NCBI GenBank assembly: GCA_016806645.1
Contig: JACSYO010001682.1
Coordinates: 3,788,501 to 3,852,500, forward strand
Source: Ophiodon elongatus
Lineage: Eukaryota; Chordata; Actinopteri; Perciformes; Hexagrammidae
Length of the DNA: 64,000 nucleotides
Direction: 5' to 3'
Below, in pieces: positions 1 through 13,800 of this stretch; the first letter of the stretch is position 1; each line of letters opens with the position of its first letter. The translations under genes and the position numbers were made by a program. The notes below the pieces were generated by a model that had not been told where the DNA came from, made no database searches, and worked only from the letters and a program-made list of their open reading frames with translations.

Positions 1-363
1 CCACCCCTGTCCTGGAAAACTGTGATGTCAGCGTGTCCATGTTTACTTCCTGTTTTCAGAATGAATAAATAAACAAATAAAAGTCTTGGATGAGTCACAG
101 CCGTCTCCATGGCGAGGCTTCTCCTTGTCATGACACATACATAGATACTCACACACACACACACACGCACACACACACCTCAACAGGATGTGTTCACTCA
201 AACATCAGGACGTCTTGTTTGGGGCGTTTCAGGTTAGAGTTAAATTTCAACACAAGATAAATAAATAACAATAAATATGAATTGTCCCAAAGAAGAGTAA
301 TGCGCGGGAGTCAACAATCCTTTCTGAGAGTCTACACAGACACACACACACACACACGCATAC

Positions 364-410
<47 letters not shown>

Positions 411-454
411 CCTAAATGCAGCGCTCCAAGGCACGGGGACCGGGTGGGAGTGGG
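1..454 (-). other. tfap2d 3' untranslated region or downstream flank
   Basis: This stretch follows the stop codon. It contains two CA tracts (about 150-178 and 339-407) and no AATAAA or ATTAAA on the minus strand, so the transcript end is probably outside the window. No coding potential is seen beyond CA-repeat translations. Confidence 0.6.
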
Positions 455-671
455 CTACTCAGTCTTTTCTGTTTTCCCGTCTTTGCTCTGGGGCTCGGAT
501 GTTTTCCGGAGCTGCGTCTTTTCTGAGCTGCTGTTGATCTGTTGGTCGGTGGGTCCGCTCGCTTTCCCGCTCGAGTTTTTGTCCAGGTAGTTGAGCATCT
601 CACTCAGCACCGTCTGGAAGGTGCTGAGAGCTGCGCAGACTGCCGGCGTGCCGAATCCGTGAGTGATCAGA
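455..671 (-). CDS. tfap2d: tfap2d coding exon 8 (residues 387-458 and stop)
   Basis: The acceptor is CCCCAACAG. The exon completes a serine codon and encodes LITHGFGTPAVCAALSTFQT and VLSEMLNYLDKN, the end of the dimerisation domain. A polar lysine- and serine-rich tail follows, ending KTEKTE and TAG at 455-457. The tail is the least conserved part of the AP-2 domain half. Confidence 0.96.
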
Positions 672-3600
672 CTGTTGGGGAGGAGAGGCAGAAGCAACCG
701 TCAGTACAATGACACACCTTCGTTTCATTCAAAAGAAAGACTAAATCAGGGGTACAGTTTGGGTTTGGAAGGCCGGCTGGTTTACTGAAGTAGAGCAGAT
801 TTCTTTGTCTCTCCACAACTTGTTCACTTTCCTCTCCCTGCACTATGGAGCTTCTAATCCTCCTAAAAAAGAGTGTCTCAAGCGGGATTTGAATGTCCTC
901 TGACGCTCTGAATGCTGTTTCCACCCTGGTTCTATTACAATGGACATGGAGACACTGAATACTACAACTCTTTCAGCAAATTCTACTCAGAATATTGTCA
1001 GTCACAATCATTGATGCATTGATTAGTTGATTGACGAAAAAACAACTGACAACTATTTCCTTAATCAATATTTCAGTAAAATATTTGTTTAAGAAAAAAA
1101 GCAGAATATTCCCTCGTTGTAGCTTTTCAGTATTTGCTGCTTTTCTTTGTTTGATGTGAGAGTAAACTAAATATTTTAGGTGTATATGGGACAAAATAAG
1201 ACATTTGAAGACTTCTCCTTGGGCTTTTAGATGGTGTAATGGATATGTTTCCATATAATAATCCTTAGTTGCAGCCCTAATGCAGATGATATCATACATG
1301 GCTTCAAAACATACAGTAGCTGTGTTTGTCACCTGTGGGTATTTAAAGCGATCACAATCAAACTACATTTGAATTTCTATTTCCTAAAACAAAATTTAAA
1401 ATCCACCCTAACAAACCTATTTTTGTTTCAGTTGTATATGTACTATAAACAAAAGTTAACGCCACAATCTAAAAATGACACACATCAGACACACGCCATA
1501 AACTAAAGACAGTAAAAATGTGAAAGCACCACAAGACTGCTGAATAACAATAGAGGATGTATTATGAGGTAAGAAAAAAGATAAATAGCCATAAAATTGG
1601 TTTTCCAGGATGATACTGGTTTGTCCGCCTTGTCAGATCCTCAGGCAGGTTCTTGCAGAGCTAAATGTCAGGTCACCTCTCCGCTGCCAGAAGGATGCTC
1701 TTCAATCTGTCATAACTGTATGTCTACAACCGTCTTACTTTTCTGCCCAGCGCTCTACACTACATCTCCCTTTGGAGGTTTGATAAAACTGTGTATATTC
1801 TGCGACGGATGACGCCATAGATGTGACATTTCTGCTAACAAGCCGCCGTTCCCCTCCTCCTCTGTAATTTGTGCCAAATAACAAACTGCACAGCTGCATG
1901 TTTTCGAAAATGGCAAAGCGGTCAGAGCCAAAACAGAGAGAAGCCGGGCTCAGTTAGAAACTGTTTGCACTCAGTATTGGCTCCATTACCTAAAAGAAAT
2001 GTGCATTACTTCTGTGTAGAAAGCATGTGTGTGTTACCTGAAGTGTGTGAGGTGTCTCTGGATGTCCATGTCCAGGATGGGGGTCGGTCTGGAGGAGCCC
2101 AGAGGAGAGCGGTCTTGGCTCAATAAGTCCTGGAACTCCTTACAGATTTGCCTGATGGACAGACGGAGGGAGGGAATGAGGGTTTACCATCTGTCTCCAA
2201 CACAACCGTCACAATTTGTCTTTTTTTTGTTTTTTTCCCTCCTTGCACCCATCCTCATCATTTTGGATCGAGCTGCACATAAATCCCTCCCAGGAAACAA
2301 TTGAAGGAGCGCTACATGCAGGAGTCGAGCCAAGTTCGATGTCAATCCAACAACGAGCAAAACACTTCATACACAACATGATACCAAAAATTCGGCAAGC
2401 GTGGAGTCAAAGTTGGTTTTCAGCATTGTTCCAGGCTGTCTGTTTGGATTTTATTCAGCACTGAGATGATTTCATCGGAAAAATAGAATCAAACTTAGCT
2501 GGAAAAGAGTGGGAGCCTTTTCCCCCCTCAGCACATCCAGTACTCAATGTGCAGTATAGTGCTCGTAATAATGTACTGTAAATGCTGCTCATACTGTTAT
2601 ACAAGTACAATTGTGATTTCAATATCTTGAAATTCAAATACAGAAGGTGCTCTATGCATGAACAGTGTATGTATTTGGAATCGGGAGGTTGTCCTCACTC
2701 ATGGCAACACTTTCTCCCTACTGTGCATGACGGTTATATTTGTTAACCAAACCTTCTCTAAAACCTTTATTACATTTTCTCCATTGCCTGGCTCTCACAT
2801 AGCCAATGAAACCACTAGTTCTCTCGTTGTTTAACATGTTGGTTCAAGCACTTTTCATCAACGTTTTCCCCTCAATGGTTACGTAGTAGCGTGCCTATAA
2901 AAGTGGCTGCAAATGGGAAAATAAGGTGAAGTGTAAGAAAAATCGGAGGAAGATTGGTTCTAAGATGATCCATTTTCTTGACCCTGTTGCAACTCCCGAA
3001 TTGATTTGACCTTTTTGAAAGACATCAGGAGAATTTCCCCAATAAAACATACTGCATCTTGCAGAGAGTTTACACCGTTTAAGCTGTAAACGGTTTCAGT
3101 GCGTCTGTGCCGTTTTATCCGTGCGCGTATGAATGCAGTCTCACTTTGTAGCCAGGACCATTTTCTTGCGCGCGCTGGTTTCTTTCGGCTCACTGTGCTG
3201 CCTCGCCAAATGTTCCCCCACTGCCTTACTGGGGAACTCTGTCTCGCAGGTGTAGCCAAAGTCCCTCGCCAGGTGGAGCGCCTCACCTGAGCACGGAAAA
3301 AAAAAACACAGGGGGAAACAGGCACGATGAAACAAGTCACCACAGGGATTCGATATGCAAACTGGAATAGATCTGAAGGTATGACCAAAATATTGTGGAA
3401 AATATTTCGGACAACGGCCCCTTACCTTCCACCAGGGAGGTGAGCAGTGTGACGTTGGCAGCTTTCCTCCGTCCCGCCGGCAGGTTGAGGCCTAGACGGT
3501 CTAATTTCTCCCGAAGACACCGGCCTCCGTTCTTAGACTTCGCTCTGTGGAAAAGTTAAACAACTTTTTATGTCACATATTCCACATCTTCACACTATGT

Positions 3601-5115
3601 CATTTTATAAGACACAAAATGTCATCATCATCATTCATCACCCGATTTTTCTTTTTTTTAATTGAACCAAAATACAAATAAAACCATCTGGCCTCCTTAT
3701 TCTACAAAACGACGTGTGTTTAATTAAGTCTTGAAAGTACGGAGGGAAGAATATAGATTTGCTTTGATTTGACAAAGGCGTGAAATTAAGCATAAAATCA
3801 AAGGGTATAAAATTAAAACATGTCAACTCGTAATATATTAAAAATGCTTTCTTGACGCATAGATATGGTTGCATGTCCCCTTGAGTTTTGTCTGTCACAG
3901 TTTGAGCATTTGTCTCTTTCTGTTTTGGAAAGCAGAGGAACAACGGTCCCTGTCATTTCTTTTTCGTTTCATGTGAAATTTTAAAACCATATATATTACT
4001 GAGGGTTTTCTATCATTCTGTAAAAAGTGCCTCCGCAGTTTCACTTGAGATAAACTTCTGAACATTGATCCTGATTTTGGCTTTCGATACACACATGTGG
4101 AGTCACGCTTCATGTTCTCATCTGTGATAATATTATCCACATATGATTTATTCTACTCCAGATGAGGATCAACACCTCTATTTGCACATGTTTTTTTTTT
4201 TTTTTTTACTTTGTTGATGCCTTATCTTCCAGGACTGGCCATATTCTCTCTCCTCGTCCTCCTTTCTCTTTCTCTCCGCCTCATCAATAATACAGCGCTG
4301 GCAACTCTTGCTTTCCTCTGGTTCCTCTGATCCTGGCATGCTTTGGCCCGGGTCTCGCCTCCCTCTGGCTCCCTGGGCATGGCGGCGCGTGCAGCCCCGG
4401 CCCTCGTTCGCCTACAATAGTCTTTGTGGGCGCTGCTGTATATCCTCTGTTTCATCTGAAGGCTACAAAGACTCAGGCAGCGCGCTCCAATGTTCACCAG
4501 CCAGATTTACGCTTTAGAAAACCGTGTTCTCACTTTCAAAATCCATCTCCGTCACACTCTATACTTCAATTTTAATTTGCTACAGGATATACAGGGGGTG
4601 GACAAAATAACGGAAACATTTTTGATAATCTAATACAATCCGAAAGAACAGCCCCGCAGTGCGAGTTGTTGATTTCTGAGGCTAGATGTTGTGTTTGCTG
4701 CTTGGTTTTACCTCTCTTTCACGACTACACTTACACACTTTTATATAACCCGGCAGCTGCATGATGGACTAAATGTTTTTAAAGTTTTGTGACCTATATG
4801 GCTCAAATATTTTATTTTAAGCCAAAAAACAATCGGGAATCAGTGAATGTATTCTGGGAAACTTTAGGTGTGAGAACACTATTAATAGAGTTACTATAAA
4901 ATTGTTCATCAAAGCTGTCAGAAACTAAGGTTCTCTGCAGCAACAACAAGATGCATTGGTTCGACAATGAGCCAATACAATGAGAGGAAATTCAAACATT
5001 CACCACGTCAGCGGTACCAAATCAACCAAAAGAGTAAATCAACAAATCAGAGCATTCTCTTGAATCATCGTAGTTACATTTAGATCCATTAAAGAACCCT
5101 TGTCCTGCACCGGCC

Positions 5116-5208
<93 letters not shown>

Positions 5209-8200
5209 GACCTGCGCAGTATGCCGCCCAGTAGGGAGGCGTTGAGGCACTCTGGTGGGGACAGTCTTCTTTTCACCTCGGCGATGGTGACTTTGTACTT
5301 GGAGGTGGAGCTGAGCAGCGACAGGCGGCCCGGTACCGAGCAGAACAGATCTGTGGGATTCACCACGCACGTCCCCCCTGCACACAAACACAGCACACTT
5401 GTTACCACGATGCTCAGCGTGATGGAACAGCGGCACCGCTGAAGGAACAGCTGGCCAAGAAAAAATGTAAATGGTCATTGTTGTGTGCTCCCCATCAGTT
5501 GAGACACTGGGGCTGTATCATTGTATTCATTTACCAAACTTGATGTTTTCTATATTAAGTGCATAAAGTGTGCCGCGCTCAGTCCACATTTCTGTTTACA
5601 CAAGTTAAAGATGAAGTGTATTCTGATCTTCGTCGCTGTCCTATAAAAAACACAAATCCCCAAATGTTACCTTCTCTTGAAATAAGAAAAACATCTCCCC
5701 CAGCCCCTTTTTGTTTTTTTTACCAAATTATTTTTAAGCAAAGTGTTTCATGGAACAGTAAATAACCAGCTCCCGGTCACAGCGGTTTGCTTTGGTGATT
5801 GGCATACATGGAGCTGTGCTGTGAGCGTAACTGGCTGTGTGTCATTTGAACAAACAAACACTACACTGTGTTTCAAGTCATATAGGAGTGAATGCATAAT
5901 TGGCAAAGTATTTCTCTAATGATGCTGTGTGTCAACAGACGAACCAACATGACGCGGAAATAATGCAGCACAACAATGGAACCATGAAACAAAGAACTGT
6001 GGAGAAATCCAGCAGATTTCAAACCTTTTTGCTACTTTAGTTTGGTAAACGCCTTTTATAGATTAATGGGGAATTGTACTTTGTATCTATTGTACTTCTG
6101 TGTGCTACTGCGGGGTCTAATGATTGTTCAACGTGTAATTTAACAGGAATGTTGACCCACCGTTTGGCACAACTTACAGTGTATTGATAATTGTTTGTTT
6201 TAACAGTGCACTGATTATAATACAGCAAACGTTTGTGTTGTTTTGGGAAAGCCCCTATGTGGACACAAGCTCGCATATTTCAGGGAAATTGTCCAGGCAG
6301 GTTTATCATTGGATCTTTAGCAATATTCCATTGCATTAAGACACGGACACCTTCTGTGCTTATTTAGTAATAATGATTTAAAAGTACATCAGAATGAAAA
6401 CAATATGCAAACAACCAATATCTAACGTTAGTTCTTCTGGATGTTCAGTTCCACCGTGTTAGCTTTTGAACATGCACACAGGACATTAACCCAAACTTCT
6501 CTCAGCACACTAACTAACTATCTCAACATGTATACACAATACACAGCAGTTATACTCTAAAGATTTACAGTTGAACATTTCCTTTCCAATTTGATTAGAT
6601 ACTGATCAGTAAAGTGTCAACAAAACAAGGATATTCTCAGGTTCAGTAACAATAAAAAATATGAACAACACTAACAATAATGATAATAATCAGCCTCATG
6701 GCATCCAAGAGCCAGACAGGAAGCAAAACACAGTGTGAAGCCACTGAAGCACAGACACATTATGGGTCCTCCTTTTAGTTTGAGAGATATCTCATTTTGT
6801 AATGAATTCTGCAAGTAATGAAAGGATGCTGTATTTTTTATTTATTTATTTTTAAACTAGAGCTGAAAGAGCCCTTTCCTTTATTTTTAGTGTGGGTGCT
6901 TTCAGGTCTATACCGAAAATGTCCAATACAAATCTATTTAGACCTTGAAAAGCCTTGACTCATAGAAAATACATGCACATTTTATTCCGACAGGGAACCA
7001 ATGCATAAAAGTATAAATAGTGTCATGTCAGTGCAGCCAGTGTATTTACTACTCACAGTAAATGGAAATGTTAGGACTGTTAGGGGAAATGCTCAACATA
7101 CGGTAACTGACTACTTTCCACGTGTCTTATAACATCAAAATAATTTAGAAAACGTAACATTGTTTGTATATTTACTACCTTTCTTTTGTCACACACACAC
7201 AGTATGCTATTCCACATCTCCCACTGCCTCCAAACCTTCACACAAATTAAGGATGCAGCACACAGCCTATTTTGATGAACAAAATGTCACCTTTTCATGA
7301 ATTTAGAAAACAACCTCCAGCTTTGTGACAATACCTTTTATATATAATCCAACGGATTAGTAACGGAGTTAGTATCGTAAGACGTAGGATCATTCTTTGA
7401 ACCTGCTAAAGAGCAAACAATTATTTAGTTTATCTGAAACAATTACCAAAAATTTAAGATACGTTGTTCACTGGAAGTATGGCTCATTCTTCATGGTGCA
7501 GCTGACATAATATATGTTTAAATATTATTTTTTAAATCAAAACTTAAACCAGAAGAGATTGTGTAGTAAATACACACTCAGAAAAAATACATATAGGATC
7601 AAGTATCTCCAATCACCACTGGTGAGATCAATGTGTTTTTCTCAGCAGTCTCCTTTGCACTAGTTAAATATGACATGTTTCACTATGTACATATATTTAT
7701 ATTCCAGCTCAATATTTGTCTGTATGTAAGAAAAGTCTGCTGTAATCTTCCATGAAAAATTTCCATAATCACCTTCCACCAAGCTGATTTCATTGTGTTC
7801 CCCTAGATGTGTGAGTTGTGATAGTGAGGGCTCCTTCCCATTATTAATTGCATCTGAATCAGTGTTGCTGTATCCTCCTGGAATATATCGACTGCTCTGA
7901 GCAGGCCTGTTATTATGAAACTTTCACTTGAACTAACGTCCCGAGCAGCTGAAACGCACGGTTTCTGTCTGATGTACTGTAGGCTATATTCTATTATTCA
8001 TCTGGCTCATTATCAAATCTAACAGCAGGGCGTGTCGCTTTGTTATTAGGTCGTGCTGGATATGATGGAATGAAGAAAAAGGATGCCATTTAGGCCGAGT
8101 AGAACAACGCTGCAGGCGAAGATTGCCCCGCACACGCCAATCTTTTCGGGGCAATGTGGACAATTTGGCCACCGACTAAGCTTTAAATATATGAGCAACT

Positions 8201-8607
8201 GTAGCCTATATATTTTTTTTACTCTACGAATCTATTATTCACAGTCAGCAGAAATGTGCTAGTTCCCTATCATTTCTATCCATCTGGCCGCAGGAAGGCA
8301 CTTAGACCTGCAGCTCCATAACATGCCGACCAGCTTCAGCACCGCAGACAGCGGCTTCCCACCTTTCATTTTCAGCACCTGGACAGCGACTCGTGCCCAC
8401 AGCACAACTGTGACATCATAATGGTGTGGCAACAAAAGCCTGTTGTAGGCCAGGCTACTCCGGCGGCAGCACTTTGTACGAGGCAGTGTGGGACTATGTT
8501 TCACTCAGGCTGTCAAAAATGGACGATTGCAGGTCGAGGGAATCCATTGATGCTATATTGGTTAAGGAACTCCTGCGTGTGCACGCGTGTGTGCGCGCAC
8601 GTGTGTG

Positions 8608-8691
<84 letters not shown>

Positions 8692-9111
8692 AAGTCCGGC
8701 CCGTCTGCGTCTGTATGTGACACAAACACCGCAGACCTGTCTGTCAGACTCACGCGCTCTGACAGGGGCGCGCGTCTCTGAAAGCCGCGGGTTCACATCA
8801 TATTAATTCCCCTAAAAATGTTTTGATTCAAAGTAGTTTGTATTTTATGTTGCCAAGGGCAATCGAAAAGAGCTATTGCCGGTAGTGCAGTCAGTGGAGC
8901 GCGCGGGCCCAGAGGCGATAACGGTATTTAAGCAACGGAGAGTAGCCTCGGGCTGCGGCGCGAGCGGCGGGCGGGATCACACGCGGAATCAAGCGCCTTT
9001 TACGAGTTTGCCACGGAAATTAAAGAAAAAGAGACACGGGCCAAATGTCATTCTCCTCATATTTTAACAACAATGTTTATAGCTCAAATAAAAGCCCGCC
9101 AATGTCTTGAC

Positions 9112-9162
<51 letters not shown>

Positions 9163-10843
9163 GGCGCGCGCACGAAGGTTCGGTGGCGGGGGCGCGCGTC
9201 TGACAGATCGGCTTGATCTGCGAGGCTGCTGTTGTGTAGAGCTGAACTGGAAAAGGGATCGCAGGGTGATTAAAAACACAGACGACTCCTCCTAAGTAGG
9301 ATCCGCGTTTCTTGAGTGATTTTCTTTTGAAAAAGGTTATGTGAATATTCATGCCGCCAAAGCCGCAGTCAGAAAGAACAACATTAATATGATCTCGGCT
9401 GAATCCGGGGCCCCGCTCGGCATTAGCATATCAAAGCGTCCGCCCGAGGCGAGAGAAGCTATCGATACGGGAGCGGGAGGTAAAGCAAAGATTATTGGTT
9501 GTGATGGTTGCAGCGGCTGAGCTCAGGGCCAAATACGGCGCACCATTAACCGAAAGTGATAGCGAAGGGATTCCCGCGTCAATCCGAGAGAAAAGCCCCC
9601 CAACACCTAGGCAGAGCTGATGAAAAATTAAACCCGAGACACAGCCTTCCTGTCTGTATGGAAAACTAGTAAAAAAAATTTAATAAAAAAATAAAAAAAC
9701 AGGCTTTGATGGACCTATAAAGCAGATCCACAGCGTGTTTAAAACCCAGACTCATGAGGAAACGTGGCTGATCATATGTTGATGCAGGCCGGGAGTCCAC
9801 TTCCACGTTTGACCCCGGAACAGTCAGACCTTATAGAGGATTCATGCTGATTACACATACAGGTACACAAAGAACAAAGTCACTGCACCAGAGAGAGAGA
9901 GATATAATTATTCCTGGCATACATTACAGCCCACAGATAAACACAAGACTACAAAAAATAAAAGGAAATAGAATTTGCCTGCGAGCATTAAAATGCGTGA
10001 TACCGAGCAGCTTCGTGACATTATATCCTGGATAGTTCAAAGTCAATCTCCAAAAAATAACGATGTTTTATGTGAGCATATCAAACTGAATTGGATTTAT
10101 TTATTTATTGATAATATACCTATACTTTATTTTGTGATTAGTTTGTTTAATTAAGCCCCACAGCCTTTAGTGGTATACAAAATTGTGCATATAGAGACTA
10201 CTAAAAAATAAAAAATTGTAGCATAAATATTCCCTGAATCAGTGTTTGCTATATATGTTTATTACAGGTGAGGGATAAGGATCAGGATAGCAATGTTCAG
10301 GAATTATGATGAATTTATGATCTCAAAATAAGCATGAATATATGATATTAAAACGGCGTGTTTATTTAATGAAAACAAATGCGAGCCGTCAGTCTTCACT
10401 GTTAAAATGTGGCCTACAGGTTTGACTTCAAACACGCAGTGTCTGTTGTAACATATACTATTTCAAATTCACACCTGAAAAGGTCTTTACACCATCAAAC
10501 CGGTGCCATATTAATCCATGGCTTTATTGACATTTTAATTTCCTGGAAAGGAAAGTGTGACTGCTAAAAAATAAATAAAAATAAAACCCCGGGTAGGTGT
10601 TGAGTGACAGTCCATTTCATACTGGAAGCGGGGAGCCCCGTCTCTGCGCGTGTACAGTGTGTTAGTGTTTAAATAGGCGACAAGACGGGGCCGCTCCCGC
10701 TGTAACATGTTGACAGCAGACAAGAGAGCGGTGTTCCGCCTGTTTGTCTGTCTGCTCGCTGTCTTGTCGTGTCGAGCTGCGAGTGTTCACGGCCTCTGGT
10801 GCAACAGTATATACCGAGAGAGAGAGAGAGAGGGAGGGAGAGG

Positions 10844-10877
<34 letters not shown>

Positions 10878-13800
10878 GTGAATGAACGGGGCCTTACCTC
10901 TCCGGATGACGCCCCCTTGGCCGTTCAGCACGAGCCCACACTGCGCTTCCACGGAGCCCTGCGGAGACACGCGCTCATTAGCACGAGCAGGCAGGTGAAA
11001 TCACTTCACCCGTTTCTGCTGCGCTGCAGCGCAGTTTACCCGGCTGTCAGGGACACCTGGAATTAATGACGCTTCTTTCTTGGTTGGGTTTTTTTCTTTT
11101 TTTTTTTCCTGGGAGCTGAGATGCTTTATGGGCATCAATTTACCATCACACAGAAAACGAAGCATTAGAAATGAAACTTAGACCATAGTAATGCAATGCT
11201 AAACAAACCCTGTATATTTAAACATACATGTCATGGCAGTAGCACTGCTGCTGGTGTGGAGCACCCCATGCTACTAAATGTGTTTGTTTTCTTTAGGCGA
11301 GCTGTATGTCCTGTAAATCCTGTAGATCAGTGGCCCCTTCCCAATTGATTTGTGTCCACTTGAAACACATAATTCTGACTTGTTATGTGTTCATGATTCA
11401 TTTACGTGAATCAGTGTATGTGGTATAACTTAAATTATTTTATAAGCCTTGAGGCAAAAGTAAACATTTTTGTGTACATTATTTTTGATCATTTGGTAAA
11501 ACCATATCCTCTTATGACCCCTGAGATGTATCTTGCGGACTCTTTGGGGGTCCTCATATAGGACCATATATATATAAATAGGTTACGGTCATGTGAGAAG
11601 TTAAACAGTTCACTTATAGCCTCTAAACAGGGGCCCCTTTGAACAATATTCTAGTGGTGGAAGCCTTTTTGTTAGAAAGTGTACGTCACTTAGCAGGCTT
11701 TGAGTAAAATCGAGGGCACGTTAAAATAAAGGATGCAGCTCACGGCTCACCCAGAAACGAGCTTAATTTGAAAGGCTCCAGGCGATAAGCGAGGACAGCG
11801 CAACCCGTCCAGACTGAGGAATGAGCACAAGTGTCCAGAGTTTTTGTTGCAGCCACCACCAACCTGTTGGGGTTCACTCTGCATAGCGCGCGCGCACACA
11901 CACACACACACGCACATACGCACACACGCACGCAACACGCAGCCGATATGGGCCCACATGTATATGGGAACCTGTTACCGCCGCCATTTTGGTCCAGATC
12001 AGACTCGCGTGCTATCAACAATGTCATCAAGAAAGGGGAACACGCGCTTTTTATTCAGGAAAACACTTAATCCCCCCGTGCGAGCCTCGAGGCCTGGCCC
12101 ACGCGGAACCCCGATTAAAATAAACCGGGAGAAAGGAGCGTGTTGTAGTTCTCTTTCTTAACCAGCTCCGGCTCGGTTTCTTTTCTTCTGCGCCGAAGCT
12201 AAAGTGATTATAAAATCAATATACAAAACGCAGAGGTCTTGCATGAATTAGCTTAGTGACGGGAGAAAGGTGTGGCAGCTGCTTTTGTTCAGCATGAAAA
12301 TCTCTTTAACGCGCTCAAAGATGCGACCGGGCTGCACGAGACCATAGGCGCATCTGTTCCGTTCATACATCCGCCGCGTGCACAGCTCAGGTTCACGAGC
12401 CGTTTCTTTCTGTTTCTCAATAAAGGGTCAAACCTGTGCTCTTTTCAAGTGCCAGCAGCTTAAGATAAATATAGTATTTGCCATAACAATGATCAACTAT
12501 GAGCCTTTAGGTTTGAAAACTAAAATAAAATAAAATAAAATAAAATAAAATAAAATAAAGTAAAGTAAAGTAAAGTAAAGCAAAGCAAAGCAAAGCAAAG
12601 CAAAGCAAAGCAAAGTTAAATTAAATTAAATTAAATTAAATTAAATTAAATAGTAAATTAGTTTTACACTACTGTAATGCAACAACAAATGCTACGTAGA
12701 ATACATTTTATATTGTTCCAAATTATTACATTTCACGCAAAAATGGTATAAAAAAAATAAATAATCACAGAGATTATGAAAATAATAATAAAAATCATGC
12801 AAGCACAAATTATATTTCCTAAACATACTGCAATATTTAGGAACATTTCACGGCGCCTATTTTTTAAAAAAATTGTATTGAAGACATATCCTCAACCTCA
12901 GGCTATAGGCTGCTGCCACACCCTTTAAACGAAGTAAAACAAATTAATTAAAATAAAACTGAATTACTGTCATATAATATAATAAATACATTGCATTGAT
13001 ATAGTTGTTATTATTATTGATGCTATTTAAACATAGTGTAAACATGAGGGTAGGTTCGGCGTATGTAGCGTAATTACTGCTACAATTGTCGATAAAAGCG
13101 ACGCCTTATTGAGCTGAACCTGAGCGGGTTGGTAAACACTTAACGTGACTGAAATGATGTGTCGCTGTGTTTAAATTGTGTTTAACTAGAGACGTGTGTT
13201 AAGCAGCTCAGATATCGCTGCATAAGTAACAAAGTTGATTGACGTTAAGTCGGTAATTGGATAAACTACGGTGCTTTATGGTGCTCGAGCTGGGCATTGT
13301 GCCCCGAACCCCGATCCGTTAATCCGCCCTTTACCGGAGAATAGAGCAACCAGCGGCTTTTCTTTGCCTCAACAGACAGCCGGACACACACACACTCACA
13401 CACACACACACACACTCACACACAAGAGCCGTGCGAATCCGTTTTCATCTCGACCATTTCTTTACATCGAAAAGAATTATGTAAAATATGGGTCACGTGT
13501 GTTTCTGGGAAAATAAAGGGCGGCTTTCACAATAGGATTGTATAGACTGCCAGTCAATTAACCTTTAGAAAACAGGCCTGCCTTTCAGAGGCGCGGCGCC
13601 GGGTGGACTTGACATTTACTCAGCCTGTTGTACAGTCACGTTTGGTTTGGCAACAAAATCATCTCAAGATGATATCAATATGATTTACTCCAAAGTAGCA
13701 CTGGGTGAGTGGCTGGGGATAACCTACAGGCCAAGTGTGATGCAGCCCTGTCGGTGTCAGAGACAACAGACAGATGAAGCAGACAGGCAGACAGACAGAC

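Larger units (their letters stand above)
3545..5211 (-). other. tfap2d intron 4
   Basis: This 1667-bp intron begins GTCAGT and passes directly into a long CA tract. It also contains a T18 run (about 4191-4208) and a segment at about 4586-4800 that starts TACAGGGGGTGGACAAAA, which resembles a Tc1/mariner-type end in fish repeats. Confidence 0.85.
5378..10897 (-). other. tfap2d intron 3
   Basis: This is the largest intron at 5520 bp, with a GTAAGG donor and a TGTGTGCAG acceptor. It contains CT/TG (8608-8690) and GA (9115-9159) microsatellites and a CpG-rich block at about 8870-9650. The stretch 5400-8200 is AT-rich and looks like ordinary intron. Confidence 0.85.
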
